Assembly (NCBI RefSeq): GCF_001425025.1
Contig: NZ_LMDE01000002.1
Coordinates: 1-60,054 of the forward strand
Direction of reading: 5' to 3'
Origin: Nocardioides sp. Root122
GTDB taxonomy: Bacteria > Actinomycetota > Actinomycetes > Propionibacteriales > Nocardioidaceae
Length of the DNA stretch: 60,054 nucleotides
Part shown: one piece after another, positions 1 through 8,164 of the stretch
Numbering within the stretch: position 1 is the first letter of the stretch
Layout: every line of letters starts with the position of its first letter
Notes under the pieces: model-generated
The model's database searches: none
What the model was told of the DNA's origin: nothing
What the model saw: only the letters and a program-made list of their open reading frames with translations
Program-made: the position numbers and the translations under genes

Positions 1-54
1 CCAGAACCGACGTTCATGCTCACGCGGCAGATCGGGCTTGGTGAACTTCCTCAT
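1..54 (-). CDS. 5' end of probable IS30-type transposase, runs off window
   Basis: Only 18 codons are visible, reading MRKFTKPDLPREHERRFW into the left edge. A good ribosome binding site (GAGGAG, 6 nt before the ATG) lies just upstream on this strand, so this is a real gene start. The basic, RRFW-containing N-terminus resembles the start of actinobacterial IS30-type transposases, from memory and not from a search. Its 5' side abuts a broken HNH endonuclease gene, as expected if an insertion sequence landed there. The identity is tentative because the DDE domain lies outside the window. Confidence 0.4.
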   Translation of the reverse strand, partial: MRKFTKPDLPREHERRFW

Positions 55-70
55 CACAACTCCTCAGACG

Positions 71-98
71 AGGTGTTGCGTCACTACCTAGAACTCGC
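71..98. repeat. possible terminal inverted repeat of the left-edge insertion sequence
   Basis: The segment starting GGTGTTGCGTCACTACC lies between the transposase-like start and the point where HNH homology begins. GGTGTTGC-type ends are common in actinobacterial IS30-like elements. The partner repeat is outside the window, so this is only an inference from position and sequence type. Confidence 0.25.
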
Positions 99-434
99 CG
101 CACGTGCGTCTACCCCTGGTGCACCAGGCCCGCCCGTCGTGCGGATGTCGACCACGTCATCGAGTACGACCACGACGCGGAGGCCGAAGGTCGCGACCAA
201 CCCGGCCCCACGACCACCTCCAACCTGGCCTGCCTGTGCCGGTTCCACCACCGGCTCAAGACCCACTCCTCGTGGCGCTACACCATGGTCGCGCCAGGTG
301 TGTTCGAGTGGACCAGCCCCCACGGCCACCGCTACCTCCGTGATCGATACGGAAGCCGCGCGATCGATGGACCGGGTCTCGTGACGGGCGCCAGGGCGCC
401 CTCCTCGACCAACGAAGAGCCCGAGCGACCATGA
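99..434 (+). pseudogene. C-terminal fragment of DUF222/HNH endonuclease
   Basis: This frame encodes TCVYPWCTRPARRADVDH, then a second cysteine/histidine group (CLCRFHHRLKTHSSW). Together these are the zinc-binding HNH nuclease core of the actinobacterial DUF222/13E12-repeat family, and the frame ends with TGA at 432-434. Full-length family members carry several hundred residues of DUF222 domain first. Here the frame meets a stop at 42-44 and homology begins abruptly at about the TCVYPWC motif. The gene is therefore beheaded, most likely by the adjacent insertion sequence. No start codon or ribosome binding site is visible for the fragment. Confidence 0.7.
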
Positions 435-540
435 CCCCGCCCCGCACCCCGCCAGTCCCGACGATGGCGGGGCCACAATCACGTTCGGAGGTCCAGCGCT
501 CGGTGACCCCGTACCGGAGTTCCGGTGCGTCCATCGACAG

Positions 541-1107
541 CTATCCGGTGGGGACAGTCCCGCTCGAGCCGTCGTGCTCGGGCTGCCACCGAAGCAGCTC
601 CACCAGGAGGTCTTCCTGGCTGGCAGCGCTGTCGAGGCGCAGCACCGGCTGATGGCGATCCTGCATCCACCTCTCGTGGACCACGCGGCTCCGCCCGCCG
701 AACGCGGGGTCGTCGTACCCTCGCGCCCAGTCCATGAACGCCGTCCACGCGGCCTCGTCGAATCCTGCCCCGGCCCTCCGGTGGACCTCGCGAGCTTCCA
801 GGCGTCGCAGCCTCTCTGCGGGGTCGAGCGTCAGGAACACGATCGCGTCGCACTCGTCGACGACCTCGTCACCCCAGCCCACCATCGACCCCGACAACAC
901 CCACGCCTCGCGCGGGACGAACAGGTCGCGCATCAGGGTCACCCGCTCGGAGTCGCGCCGCCGGTCGACGTACGGCGGATCGGTCGGCACCCAGAAGTAG
1001 TCATCGGCGTCGGCGTGCGGGACCGACCAGTGGTTCGCCAGGGCCCGCGCCAGCGTGGTCGTCCCGGAACCGCTGGCGCCGAGCACATGGACTCTGCATC
1101 GCCTCAT
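541..1107 (-). CDS. P-loop nucleotide/adenylate kinase-like protein
   Basis: This is a 188-residue soluble protein. A Walker A loop (GASGSGTT, residues 10-17) follows the first beta strand, as in adenylate-kinase-like and topology-modulation ATPases. A HADADDYFW segment at about residues 31-39 fits the substrate-binding region of that fold, and a mid-protein DAIVFLTLDP segment fits the strand after the lid region. The ATG at 1107 is used because it puts the Walker A loop at the usual distance from the N-terminus; the frame is open further upstream. The natural substrate cannot be inferred. It is transcribed away from its neighbours. Confidence 0.75.
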   Translation of the reverse strand: MRRCRVHVLGASGSGTTTLARALANHWSVPHADADDYFWVPTDPPYVDRRRDSERVTLMRDLFVPREAWVLSGSMVGWGDEVVDECDAIVFLTLDPAERLRRLEAREVHRRAGAGFDEAAWTAFMDWARGYDDPAFGGRSRVVHERWMQDRHQPVLRLDSAASQEDLLVELLRWQPEHDGSSGTVPTG

Positions 1108-1174
1108 GGCGCCAGGCCTGCCGCTGGACAGGAGTGGGACGAGGGTCGACGCACCACGGAGGCGGGCGCGGAGA

Positions 1175-1525
1175 TCAGCAGGCCAGCCACAGTGGGAAGG
1201 GTCGTGCTCCTCCGTCGGGGAGCCGCACCCAGCGGTAGCCGACCTCGGCGGCGACCTTCTTCCCCTCTCGCAAGCACGGTGGGTCGCCCTGACCCTCCTG
1301 CCCGCCGGCGGACCAGGCGACGGACTCGACGTCGAACCCGAGCTGCGTGCCGTCACGCCCCTGGAAGCTCGCGAAGCCGCTCGCCTCGTCCTGCAGGACG
1401 ACGACCCCCTCCTCGACGCTGAGCGGCACACTGCCCCACGGCAGTCGGGAACCCACGACCAGTCCGACGACCGCCGCGGCGAGCACGGCGACGATCACCA
1501 AGGGCATCCGAAGGGTTCGCGACAC
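1175..1525 (-). CDS. hypothetical membrane-anchored protein
   Basis: This 116-residue protein has one hydrophobic segment near the N-terminus (LVIVAVLAAAVVGLVVGS, about residues 9-26). A short exported domain containing an FQGRDGTQLGFDVESVAW stretch and a single later cysteine follows. The first residues are basic, which predicts cytoplasm-in, tail-out topology. The GTG at 1525 is chosen; a later ATG before MPLVIV is possible. I do not recognise the family. It is 67 nt upstream of the P-loop gene on the same strand, but nothing indicates a shared function. Confidence 0.5.
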   Translation of the reverse strand: MSRTLRMPLVIVAVLAAAVVGLVVGSRLPWGSVPLSVEEGVVVLQDEASGFASFQGRDGTQLGFDVESVAWSAGGQEGQGDPPCLREGKKVAAEVGYRWVRLPDGGARPFPLWLAC

Positions 1526-1668
1526 AGCTGGCTCGATTCGCTAGGCGGGTCGCGATCGTAGTACCAGCGGGGCGCGCACGCTATGGAAGCCGGACGGTGC
1601 CGCAACCCGAGATCGCTCCAGGTGGTGCCAGCGAGAAAGCGACGGTCCGGACCTCCCGCCAGGTGCGG

Positions 1669-2046
1669 TCAGTCCTGCCACCACCCCAGGACGGACTGAC
1701 CGGCGGGCGAGACGAGGAAGGCCGCGAACGTCGCCGCGGTGACGAGCACGGCCACGTGGAGGTGCCGCGTGGTGCCGCCCGGGCCACCGTCACGGAGCAG
1801 TGCCAGCAGGCTCGCCGCAGCCGCGAGGCCCGCTCCCAGCGGAGCGAGGACCACGGCCAGCGGTCCACCGACGCGCCACAGGACGTCCGTGCCGGCCGGG
1901 GGAGCGAAGCCAGTGACGGCGTACGGGAGCACGACGAGGGCGACGAACCCGATCACGGCTGCCACGACGATGGTGACGGCCAGCCGCGCGTCCGACGTCG
2001 CCGCACGGTCGACGGCGGCTCTCGTCGGCGGGAAGCGGCGCTCCAT
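1669..2046 (-). CDS. hypothetical membrane protein, three predicted helices
   Basis: This 125-residue protein has hydrophobic segments at about residues 23-42, 53-77 and 90-112, and a short basic N-terminus (MERRFPPTR). No catalytic motif is visible. The ATG at 2046 puts the first helix at a normal distance. The frame extends further upstream, but that extension is Arg/His-rich and unlike a real N-terminus. The 143 nt between its end and the next minus-strand gene show no feature I can name. Confidence 0.5.
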   Translation of the reverse strand: MERRFPPTRAAVDRAATSDARLAVTIVVAAVIGFVALVVLPYAVTGFAPPAGTDVLWRVGGPLAVVLAPLGAGLAAAASLLALLRDGGPGGTTRHLHVAVLVTAATFAAFLVSPAGQSVLGWWQD

Positions 2047-2164
2047 CGAGCCATGATGGCGGAGGCGGACCGGGGCCACAACGGTCGCTCGCACGGCCGC
2101 GTGCTCCCGCCCGAGCCGGACGGCCGGCGCGAGCGCACCCGGGTGGCGCGCGCAGCCGCGCACC

Positions 2165-2170
2165 TAGGAT
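2165..2170 (+). promoter_or_regulatory. leaderless-type -10 element (TAGGAT)
   Basis: TAGGAT ends 6 nt before the ATG at 2177, which puts the predicted transcription start on the start codon. No Shine-Dalgarno sequence is present. Confidence 0.55.
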
Positions 2171-2176
2171 CGCGGC

Positions 2177-3067
2177 ATGGCCGACCCGCTGCTCGAGATC
2201 GCCGACGAGCTCTACGCCCTGCCGTTGGCCGACTTCACCCCGGCTCGCGACGCGCTGGTCAAGGAGCACAAGGCCGACAAGCCGCTCGCCGCCTCGATCA
2301 AGGGGCTCCGCAAGTCCTCCCTCGCCGCATGGGTGGTCAACCTGCTCGTGCGCCGCGACCCCGACCAGGTCGACCAGGTGCTGGCCGTCGGTGCCGCGCT
2401 GCGCGAGGCGCAGGAGAACCTCGACGCCACCCAGCTGCGGGAGTTCACCAAGCAGCGGCGCCAGCTCACCGCCTCGGTGACGACCGCCGCGCGGCGCATG
2501 GCCCGTGAGGAGGGCGTCAAGGTCACCGAGTCGGTGGCCGACCAGGTCGAGGCGACGCTGACGGCGGCGATGCTGGAGCCGGACGCCGCGAAGGCCGTGC
2601 GCAGCGGGATGCTCGTCACCGCGCTCGAGGCCACCGGGCTCGGCGACCTCGACCTCAGTGGCGCGGTGGCGCTCCCCGCAGCGCTCGGGTTCAGCGCGAA
2701 GGCCCGCCCCGCCCCGGCGCCGGCCCAGGGCCGGCCCCAGCTGCGCGTCGTACCCGACCCCGATGCCGACGCCAAGGCACGTGCCGCCGCCGACGAGCGG
2801 CTCGCGGATGCGCGCTCGGTGCTCTCGGACGCGGAGAAGGAGCAGCGTGCGGCCCGGCGGTCGGTGGAGAAGCTCCAGGCGAGGACGCTGCAGATCCAGT
2901 CGGAGATCGACGAGCTGCGCACCCGGATCGCCGGGCTCGAGACCGACCTCGAGGAGGTCGACGACGAGCTCGGTGAGGCCGAGGCCGCGCAGGCCGAGGC
3001 GCAGGAGGCCGTCGACGAGGCGAGGAGCGAGGTGGACGACGCGAAGGCCGCCCGCGACCGGCTCTAG
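2177..3067 (+). CDS. conserved hypothetical protein with C-terminal coiled coil
   Basis: This is a 296-residue soluble acidic protein. The N-terminal part (about 1-170) is helical, with conserved-looking text such as LYALPLADFTPARD and SSLAAWVVNLLVRR. An Ala/Pro linker follows at about 175-190. From about residue 195 to the end the sequence is strongly heptad-like, rich in Glu, Arg, Ala and Leu, and predicts a long coiled coil. The N-terminal block looks like a protein family common in Nocardioidaceae, but I cannot assign a function. Its stop codon overlaps that of the convergent glycerol kinase gene. Confidence 0.7.
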   Translation: MADPLLEIADELYALPLADFTPARDALVKEHKADKPLAASIKGLRKSSLAAWVVNLLVRRDPDQVDQVLAVGAALREAQENLDATQLREFTKQRRQLTASVTTAARRMAREEGVKVTESVADQVEATLTAAMLEPDAAKAVRSGMLVTALEATGLGDLDLSGAVALPAALGFSAKARPAPAPAQGRPQLRVVPDPDADAKARAAADERLADARSVLSDAEKEQRAARRSVEKLQARTLQIQSEIDELRTRIAGLETDLEEVDDELGEAEAAQAEAQEAVDEARSEVDDAKAARDRL

Positions 3068-4530
3068 CCCCAGCCCTTGGCGCGCTCGACCGCGTCGTTC
3101 CAGCGGGCGTACGACGCGTCGAGCGCCTCGCGGTCGCCGCCCGGCTCGAAGCGGCGGTCCAGCGCCCACGTGTCGCGGAGCTCGTCGGTGGACGACCACA
3201 CCCCGGTGCCGAGGCCCGCGAGGAAGGCGGCGCCCAGGGCGGTCGTCTCCACGATCTCGGGTCGCTCGACGGCCTTGCCCACCTGGTCGGCCTGGAACTG
3301 GCACAGCAGGTCGTTGGCCGCGGCGCCTCCGTCGACACGCAGCGTGGAGAGCTCGGGCAGGGTCTCGAGCACGTCGCGCACCTCGTAGGCGATCGCCTCC
3401 AGCGTGGCCCGCACGATGTGGGCGCGCGTCGTGCCGCGGGTGATGCCGATGATCATGCCGCGGGCGTGCGGGTCCCAGTGCGGGGCACCGAGGCCGGTCA
3501 GGGCGGGCACGAACACCACGCCGTCGGTGTCGTCGACGGTCGAGGCGATGGCGGCGGTCTCGGCTGCGCTGCCCACGATCTGCAGTCCGTCGCGCAACCA
3601 CTGGACCGCGGAGCCGGTCACGAAGATCGCCCCCTCCAGGGCGTACGTCATCTCGCCGGCGGGGGAGCGCCAGGCGGCCGTCGAGAGCAGGCCGGCGTCG
3701 CTGCGCACCACGGACGAGCCGGTGTTGGTGAGGATGAAGGAGCCCGTGCCGTAGGTGCACTTCGACTCGCCCTCCTCGAAGCAGGTCTGGCCGAAGAGCG
3801 CCGACTGCTGGTCGCCGGCGATCCCGGCGATCGGGAGGGAGAGCCCCAGGAAGGACTTCGGGTCGGTCGGCGCGACCTCGCCCCAGTTGGGCACGAGGTC
3901 GGGGAGCGCGTCGCGCGGCACGCCGAAGAGGCCGCACAGCTCGTCGGACCAGTCGCCGGCCTCCAGGTCGAAGAGCAGGGTGCGGGAGGCGTTGGACACG
4001 TCGGTGACGTGCCAGGTGCCGCGGGTCATCCGGGCGATCAGGTAGGAGTCGACGGTGCCGACGGCGTACCTCCCGGACTCCACCAGGGCCCACGTGTGCG
4101 GCTCCTGCTCGGCCAGCCAGGTGAGCTTCGTGCCGGAGAAGTAGGGGTCCAGGCGCAGGCCCGTCAGCTCGCTGACGCGATCCTCGTGGCCACCGGCACG
4201 GAGCCGGTCGCAGATGTCGGCCGTCCGGCGGTCCTGCCAGACGATGGCCCGCCGGGGCGACCCGAGGGTCTCGCGGTCCCACAGCACGACCGTCTCGCGC
4301 TGGTTGGTGATGCCGAGCGTCGTGAGCTGCGACGCGTCGACCTTGCCGAGCACCTCGCGCGTCGCCTCGAGCGTGGCCTGCCAGATCTCCTCGGGGGAGT
4401 GCTCGACCCAGCCGGGGTGCGGGAAGTGCTGCCGGAACTCCTGGTAGCCCTTGGCCTCGATGCGACCGTCAGGGGTCACCACGACGGCTGTCACGCCGGT
4501 CGTGCCGGCGTCGATCGCGAGGACGCTCAC
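3064..4530 (-). CDS. glpK: glycerol kinase
   Basis: This enzyme phosphorylates glycerol with ATP to sn-glycerol 3-phosphate in the cytoplasm. The 488 residues match the usual FGGY-family length. The N-terminal phosphate-binding motif AIDAGTTG (residues 5-12), NQRETVVLWDRE, the AGDQQSALFG segment and the C-terminal DGGAAANDLLCQF motif all appear in order. The GTG at 4530 is chosen because it places AIDAGTTG at the normal N-terminal position; the long upstream extension is low complexity. A DUF1028 gene lies 67 nt upstream on the same strand and may share its transcript. No glycerol facilitator or GlpR-like regulator is adjacent. Confidence 0.95.
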   Translation of the reverse strand: MSVLAIDAGTTGVTAVVVTPDGRIEAKGYQEFRQHFPHPGWVEHSPEEIWQATLEATREVLGKVDASQLTTLGITNQRETVVLWDRETLGSPRRAIVWQDRRTADICDRLRAGGHEDRVSELTGLRLDPYFSGTKLTWLAEQEPHTWALVESGRYAVGTVDSYLIARMTRGTWHVTDVSNASRTLLFDLEAGDWSDELCGLFGVPRDALPDLVPNWGEVAPTDPKSFLGLSLPIAGIAGDQQSALFGQTCFEEGESKCTYGTGSFILTNTGSSVVRSDAGLLSTAAWRSPAGEMTYALEGAIFVTGSAVQWLRDGLQIVGSAAETAAIASTVDDTDGVVFVPALTGLGAPHWDPHARGMIIGITRGTTRAHIVRATLEAIAYEVRDVLETLPELSTLRVDGGAAANDLLCQFQADQVGKAVERPEIVETTALGAAFLAGLGTGVWSSTDELRDTWALDRRFEPGGDREALDASYARWNDAVERAKGWG

Positions 4531-4597
4531 TCGGGGCCCCCGCGGCGTTGTTCGACGGAGGAGCGGAGCGGGGGAGGAGAAGAACGTCGTGGGGTGT

Positions 4598-5446
4598 TCA
4601 CGACTGCTGCTCCTCGCCGCCGCGGATGATGGCGAGGATGCGGCGGTCGATCCACGCGGGTCGGAGCCCGGGGGCGACACGCATCTCGTAGTTCTCCGAG
4701 CCGACCCACTCCCGGAAGTGGTCATGGCCCTCGGCCTTGGCCAGCGCCTCCAGCTCGATCATCAGCGCGTCGTCGACCGGCACCTGCTCCTCGGGCGTGG
4801 AGGCGGTCAGGTAGAGCTCGTTGAGGTCGACCAGCCGGGCGAGCTCGGTGACCGGGTCGGCGTGGTCGTCGACGCGCAGGTCGACCGCCACGTCGTCGTG
4901 CCCGCCGTAGCCGGCCCCGTCGCGTACGACGAGCAGCGCCGCGGCCTGCCGGCCGCGGCTGTCACCACCCGCGCTGTCGCCCGCCGCCAGGGCGGCGAGC
5001 AGGCGCCGCTCGATCGACTGGCCCTCCGAGCCCTGCCAGGCCTGCTCCATGGCGTCGACGACCTCCGGGCCGGTGAGGATGTTGCCCTGGATGGCGTAGC
5101 CGCCCCGCTCGCCGCTGCGACCGGTCACCCCGCCCGCCCAGGCGAAGCACTCGGTCCCGGTGTAGGTCGCGGCGTTGCCGTCGGAGTCCACGATCCCGAC
5201 CTGCCGGTGCTCGCGCCCCTCGTCCTCCTCGACGAGGCGGTCGAGCGCCACCTGGGCGGTCGCGCCGTCGTCGAGGTGGGCCAGTGCGAGGTACTTGAAG
5301 GAGAGGTTGGCGTCGGCCTGCGTCGCGATGGCGCCCACCCCGGCGGCCGCGGCAGGGACGGCCGACCCGACGGCCAGGAACTTCGAGGCGACGGCCACGC
5401 CCCACGACTCGCCGTCGTCGGACCGGGCCACGATGGAGAACGTCAT
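4598..5446 (-). CDS. DUF1028 family protein (Ntn-hydrolase-like)
   Basis: This 282-residue protein begins TFSIVARSDDGESWGVAVAS. That is the signature of DUF1028 proteins, which have an Ntn-hydrolase-like fold and are often found beside peptidase or amidase genes. Other family text includes GVGAIATQADANLSFKYLAL and YAIQGNILTG. The ATG at 5446 is preferred over the ATG four codons upstream, because a TATGTT -10-like element ends 7 nt before it and the family normally starts MTFSIVA. It sits directly upstream of glpK. The substrate is unknown. Confidence 0.85.
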   Translation of the reverse strand: MTFSIVARSDDGESWGVAVASKFLAVGSAVPAAAAGVGAIATQADANLSFKYLALAHLDDGATAQVALDRLVEEDEGREHRQVGIVDSDGNAATYTGTECFAWAGGVTGRSGERGGYAIQGNILTGPEVVDAMEQAWQGSEGQSIERRLLAALAAGDSAGGDSRGRQAAALLVVRDGAGYGGHDDVAVDLRVDDHADPVTELARLVDLNELYLTASTPEEQVPVDDALMIELEALAKAEGHDHFREWVGSENYEMRVAPGLRPAWIDRRILAIIRGGEEQQS

Positions 5447-5453
5447 GTGTCGA

Positions 5454-5459
5454 AACATA
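5454..5459 (-). promoter_or_regulatory. leaderless-type -10 element (TATGTT)
   Basis: On the minus strand TATGTT ends 7 nt before the DUF1028 ATG at 5446. It overlaps the alternative upstream ATG, which argues against that start. Confidence 0.45.
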
Positions 5460-5478
5460 GCCGGGGAAGGCGCAGTCC

Positions 5479-5484
5479 TAGGGT
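5479..5484 (+). promoter_or_regulatory. leaderless-type -10 element (TAGGGT)
   Basis: TAGGGT ends 6 nt before the GTG at 5491 of the MFS transporter. With the minus-strand element at 5454-5459 it forms a compact divergent promoter region of only 44 nt. Confidence 0.5.
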
Positions 5485-5490
5485 GAGGTC

Positions 5491-6729
5491 GTGCTGACGC
5501 GTCTCGGATTCCCCCACGTGGGGGAGCACCGCCGCTTCGTGACGGCGATCGTGGCGGACACCGTCGGCAGCGGGCTGTTCATGCCGATCACGCTGCTCTA
5601 CTTCCTCGCGATGACCGACCTGTCGCTCGTGCAGGTCGGGTCGGCCCTGTCGCTGTCCGCGCTGCTGACGATGCCCGGCGCGTTCGTGATCGGCAGCCTG
5701 GTCGACCGCTTCGGCCCGCGCCGGATGATGCTGATCGGCAACCTGGTGCAGGCGCTCGGCATGGTGGCCTACCTGTGGGCCGACTCGCTGGTCGCGGTGG
5801 CGCTCTGGACCACCTTGCTCAACATCGGGCGCCAGTCGTTCTGGGGCTCCTTCGGCAACGTCGTCACCGCCATCTCCGCGCCCGGTGAGCGGGAGCTGTG
5901 GTTCGGGTTCCTCCAGGCGGTGCGCAACCTCGGCTACTCCGTCGGCGGCGTGCTCGCCGGCATCGCCCTCCAGGTCGGCACCGACGTCGCCTACCAGTCG
6001 GTCGTGGTGATCAACGCCGTCACGTTCGTCCTGGCCTTCTTCCTCCTGCTCGACGTGCCCGACCACCGGGTGGCGACCGCGGACGACGCCCCGGTGGAGG
6101 GCTGGGGCACGGTCCTGCGCGACGGCCCCTACCTGCGCCTCGTCCTCGGCCAGATGGGCTTCGTGGCGGGGATGATGGTCCTCAACTTCGCCCTCCCGGT
6201 CTACGTCGCCGAGACGATCGAGCTGCCCGGCTGGGTGGTCGGAGCCATCTTCACCGTCAACACCGCGCTCGTCGGTCTCGGCCAGGGACTCGTCGTGCGC
6301 CGCATGACCGGGCAGGTCCGTGCCCGCATGATGGGCCTGGCGCAGCTGGTCTTCGTGACGAGCTACGCGATGTTCGTCGTCGCCGGCTGGCTCCCGGTCT
6401 GGCTGGCCGTCGCGGTGATGCTCGTCGGTGCCGCCGTCTACACCGGCGGCGAGCTCGTGGGCGGCCCGGTCTTCAGCGCCACCGCCGCGGAGGCGGCCCC
6501 CGACCACCTGCGTGGTCGCTACCTCGGCCTGTTCCAGCTCAGCTGGGGCATCGGCGGCGCGGTCACCCCGGTGGCCTTCACCTGGCTGCTCGCCCACGGC
6601 GCGACGACCCTGTGGTGGGTGCTGGTGGCGGTCGCCCTCGCCAGTGCGGCCTACCTCCAGACCATGCCGCGCACCCTCCCCGCCGCCGGGCTCCGTGTCA
6701 CCCACCGGGCGGGGGAGGACGCCTCCTGA
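5491..6729 (+). CDS. MFS transporter
   Basis: This 412-residue integral membrane protein has about 12 hydrophobic helices. A major-facilitator loop motif, VDRFGPRRMML, follows helix 2, with a second basic loop (VRRMTGQVRARMM) in the centre. The sequence type resembles drug-efflux-like permeases of the MFS, but the substrate cannot be read from sequence. It is divergent from the DUF1028 gene and convergent with the phosphofructokinase gene, leaving 19 nt between stops. Confidence 0.85.
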   Translation: MLTRLGFPHVGEHRRFVTAIVADTVGSGLFMPITLLYFLAMTDLSLVQVGSALSLSALLTMPGAFVIGSLVDRFGPRRMMLIGNLVQALGMVAYLWADSLVAVALWTTLLNIGRQSFWGSFGNVVTAISAPGERELWFGFLQAVRNLGYSVGGVLAGIALQVGTDVAYQSVVVINAVTFVLAFFLLLDVPDHRVATADDAPVEGWGTVLRDGPYLRLVLGQMGFVAGMMVLNFALPVYVAETIELPGWVVGAIFTVNTALVGLGQGLVVRRMTGQVRARMMGLAQLVFVTSYAMFVVAGWLPVWLAVAVMLVGAAVYTGGELVGGPVFSATAAEAAPDHLRGRYLGLFQLSWGIGGAVTPVAFTWLLAHGATTLWWVLVAVALASAAYLQTMPRTLPAAGLRVTHRAGEDAS

Positions 6730-6748
6730 GGGTGGCGGCGGACGCTGC

Positions 6749-7945
6749 TCAGGCCTGGCCGGTGGCCGCGAGGAGGTCGGCGAACCAGTCCTGCGTCGCG
6801 TCGAACGGCTTGTGCCCGGCGATCCGCTCGAACTCGATGGCCCGCAGCTCGTCGCCCCGCTCCTCGTCGTGGCCGATGACACCGGGCGTGCCGTCGAGCG
6901 CGCAGGCGACCGCGAGCTCCGCCATCTCGCGGATCAGGGCCTTGTCGGTCTCGTTGGCCGGGGCGGAGCGGGAGAAGTAGCCCGACTTCTGGACCATCCG
7001 CTTCTCCGCGCCGATCGCCTCGGAGAACCGGTCGGCGAAGTAGCGGCCGGGGTTGATGGTGTCGATCTTGACGTGGCCGAAGGGGTCACGCCCGACGGTC
7101 TCGCCGGAGGACTCGAGGTCGGCCACGATGTCGTCGATGCCGGCTCCCTCGGCCAGGAAGATGTTGACGCAGCCGATCTCGTCCATCACCGCGCGCAGCC
7201 GGTCGGCCTCCGCGCCGAGGTCGATGCCCAGCTCGGGCACGTAGACCGCGTGGATCGCCCACCGACGCGGGTCGAGGCCGATGCCGGGCAGCCACTCCTG
7301 CTCGGCGTGCCAGGCCATGTAGTCGCGTGCCGCCGCGGCAGTGAGCCAGCCGCTTGCGCGGCCCATCACCTCGTGCACGATGAGCATGCGGGGGTTCGAG
7401 CCGTGCTCGGCGAGCACGTTCTGCGCGAACCGCGACGCCTGCTCGGCGGCCGTCTGCGCACCCAGGCTCTGCCGGATCGGCACGATGTCGTTGTCGATCG
7501 TCTTGGGCAGCCCGACCACCGTCAGCTCCGAGCCCTGGGTGCGCAGGTACGCCGCCAGGTCGGCCGCCGCGGTGTTGGTGTCGTCACCGCCGATGGTGTG
7601 CAGGACGTCGACCCCGTCGGCCTGCAGGCGTGCCGCGGCGACCGCCAGGGCCGTCTGGCCCTCATCGATGAGGCCGCGGCGACGGCAGTCCTCGTCGTTG
7701 GTGAGCTTGACCCGGCTGTTGCCGATCGGGCTGCCGCCGAAGCGGTGCAGCAGGCTCGCGCCCGCCCGCTCCTCGGGCCCGATCACGAGGCTGTTGCCGG
7801 TGAGCAGGCCGTGGTAGCCGTGCTTGTAGGCGATCAGCTCGATGGACGGATCGGTGGCGTCGTAGGACTCGATGAGGGCACCCACGGCAGAGGACAGGCA
7901 GGGGGCATAGCCACCGGCCGTCAGGAGGGCAACACGCTTCGGCAT
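6749..7945 (-). CDS. pfp: pyrophosphate-dependent 6-phosphofructokinase
   Basis: This enzyme phosphorylates fructose 6-phosphate in glycolysis. The 398 residues include the PFK motifs GGDDTNT (119-125) and PKTIDND (147-153), plus MGRASGWLT and the C-terminal INPGRYFADRF region. The second Asp of GGDD replaces the Gly of ATP-dependent enzymes (GGDG), and Lys precedes TIDND. Both changes are hallmarks of PPi-dependent PFKs, which work reversibly with pyrophosphate. The ATG at 7945 is chosen because VALLTAGG then falls at the N-terminus, and TACCCT ends 7 nt upstream. The cofactor is inferred from motifs only. Confidence 0.9.
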   Translation of the reverse strand: MPKRVALLTAGGYAPCLSSAVGALIESYDATDPSIELIAYKHGYHGLLTGNSLVIGPEERAGASLLHRFGGSPIGNSRVKLTNDEDCRRRGLIDEGQTALAVAAARLQADGVDVLHTIGGDDTNTAAADLAAYLRTQGSELTVVGLPKTIDNDIVPIRQSLGAQTAAEQASRFAQNVLAEHGSNPRMLIVHEVMGRASGWLTAAAARDYMAWHAEQEWLPGIGLDPRRWAIHAVYVPELGIDLGAEADRLRAVMDEIGCVNIFLAEGAGIDDIVADLESSGETVGRDPFGHVKIDTINPGRYFADRFSEAIGAEKRMVQKSGYFSRSAPANETDKALIREMAELAVACALDGTPGVIGHDEERGDELRAIEFERIAGHKPFDATQDWFADLLAATGQA

Positions 7946-7952
7946 GGGCAGC

Positions 7953-7958
7953 AGGGTA
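7953..7958 (-). promoter_or_regulatory. leaderless-type -10 element (TACCCT)
   Basis: On the minus strand TACCCT ends 7 nt before the phosphofructokinase ATG at 7945. The rest of the 219 nt to the divergent permease gene shows no other structure I can name. Confidence 0.45.
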
Positions 7959-8164
7959 GTTAGATCGATCAAAGTCGGGAAGGCCGACGGGCCGTCGTTC
8001 CTCGAACGTCGGTTGACCATCCGCGGCCCATCCGTGGCCCATCCGCTGCTCGTCCGTCGCGACACGGCGCGCACCCCGACCTTCGGGTGGTTGCCCGCGG
8101 GGCCACGCACGCGTCAGGGTGAGGGACCACCGTGCTCGGGCACGGTCCGACCCAGGGAGTCCCG

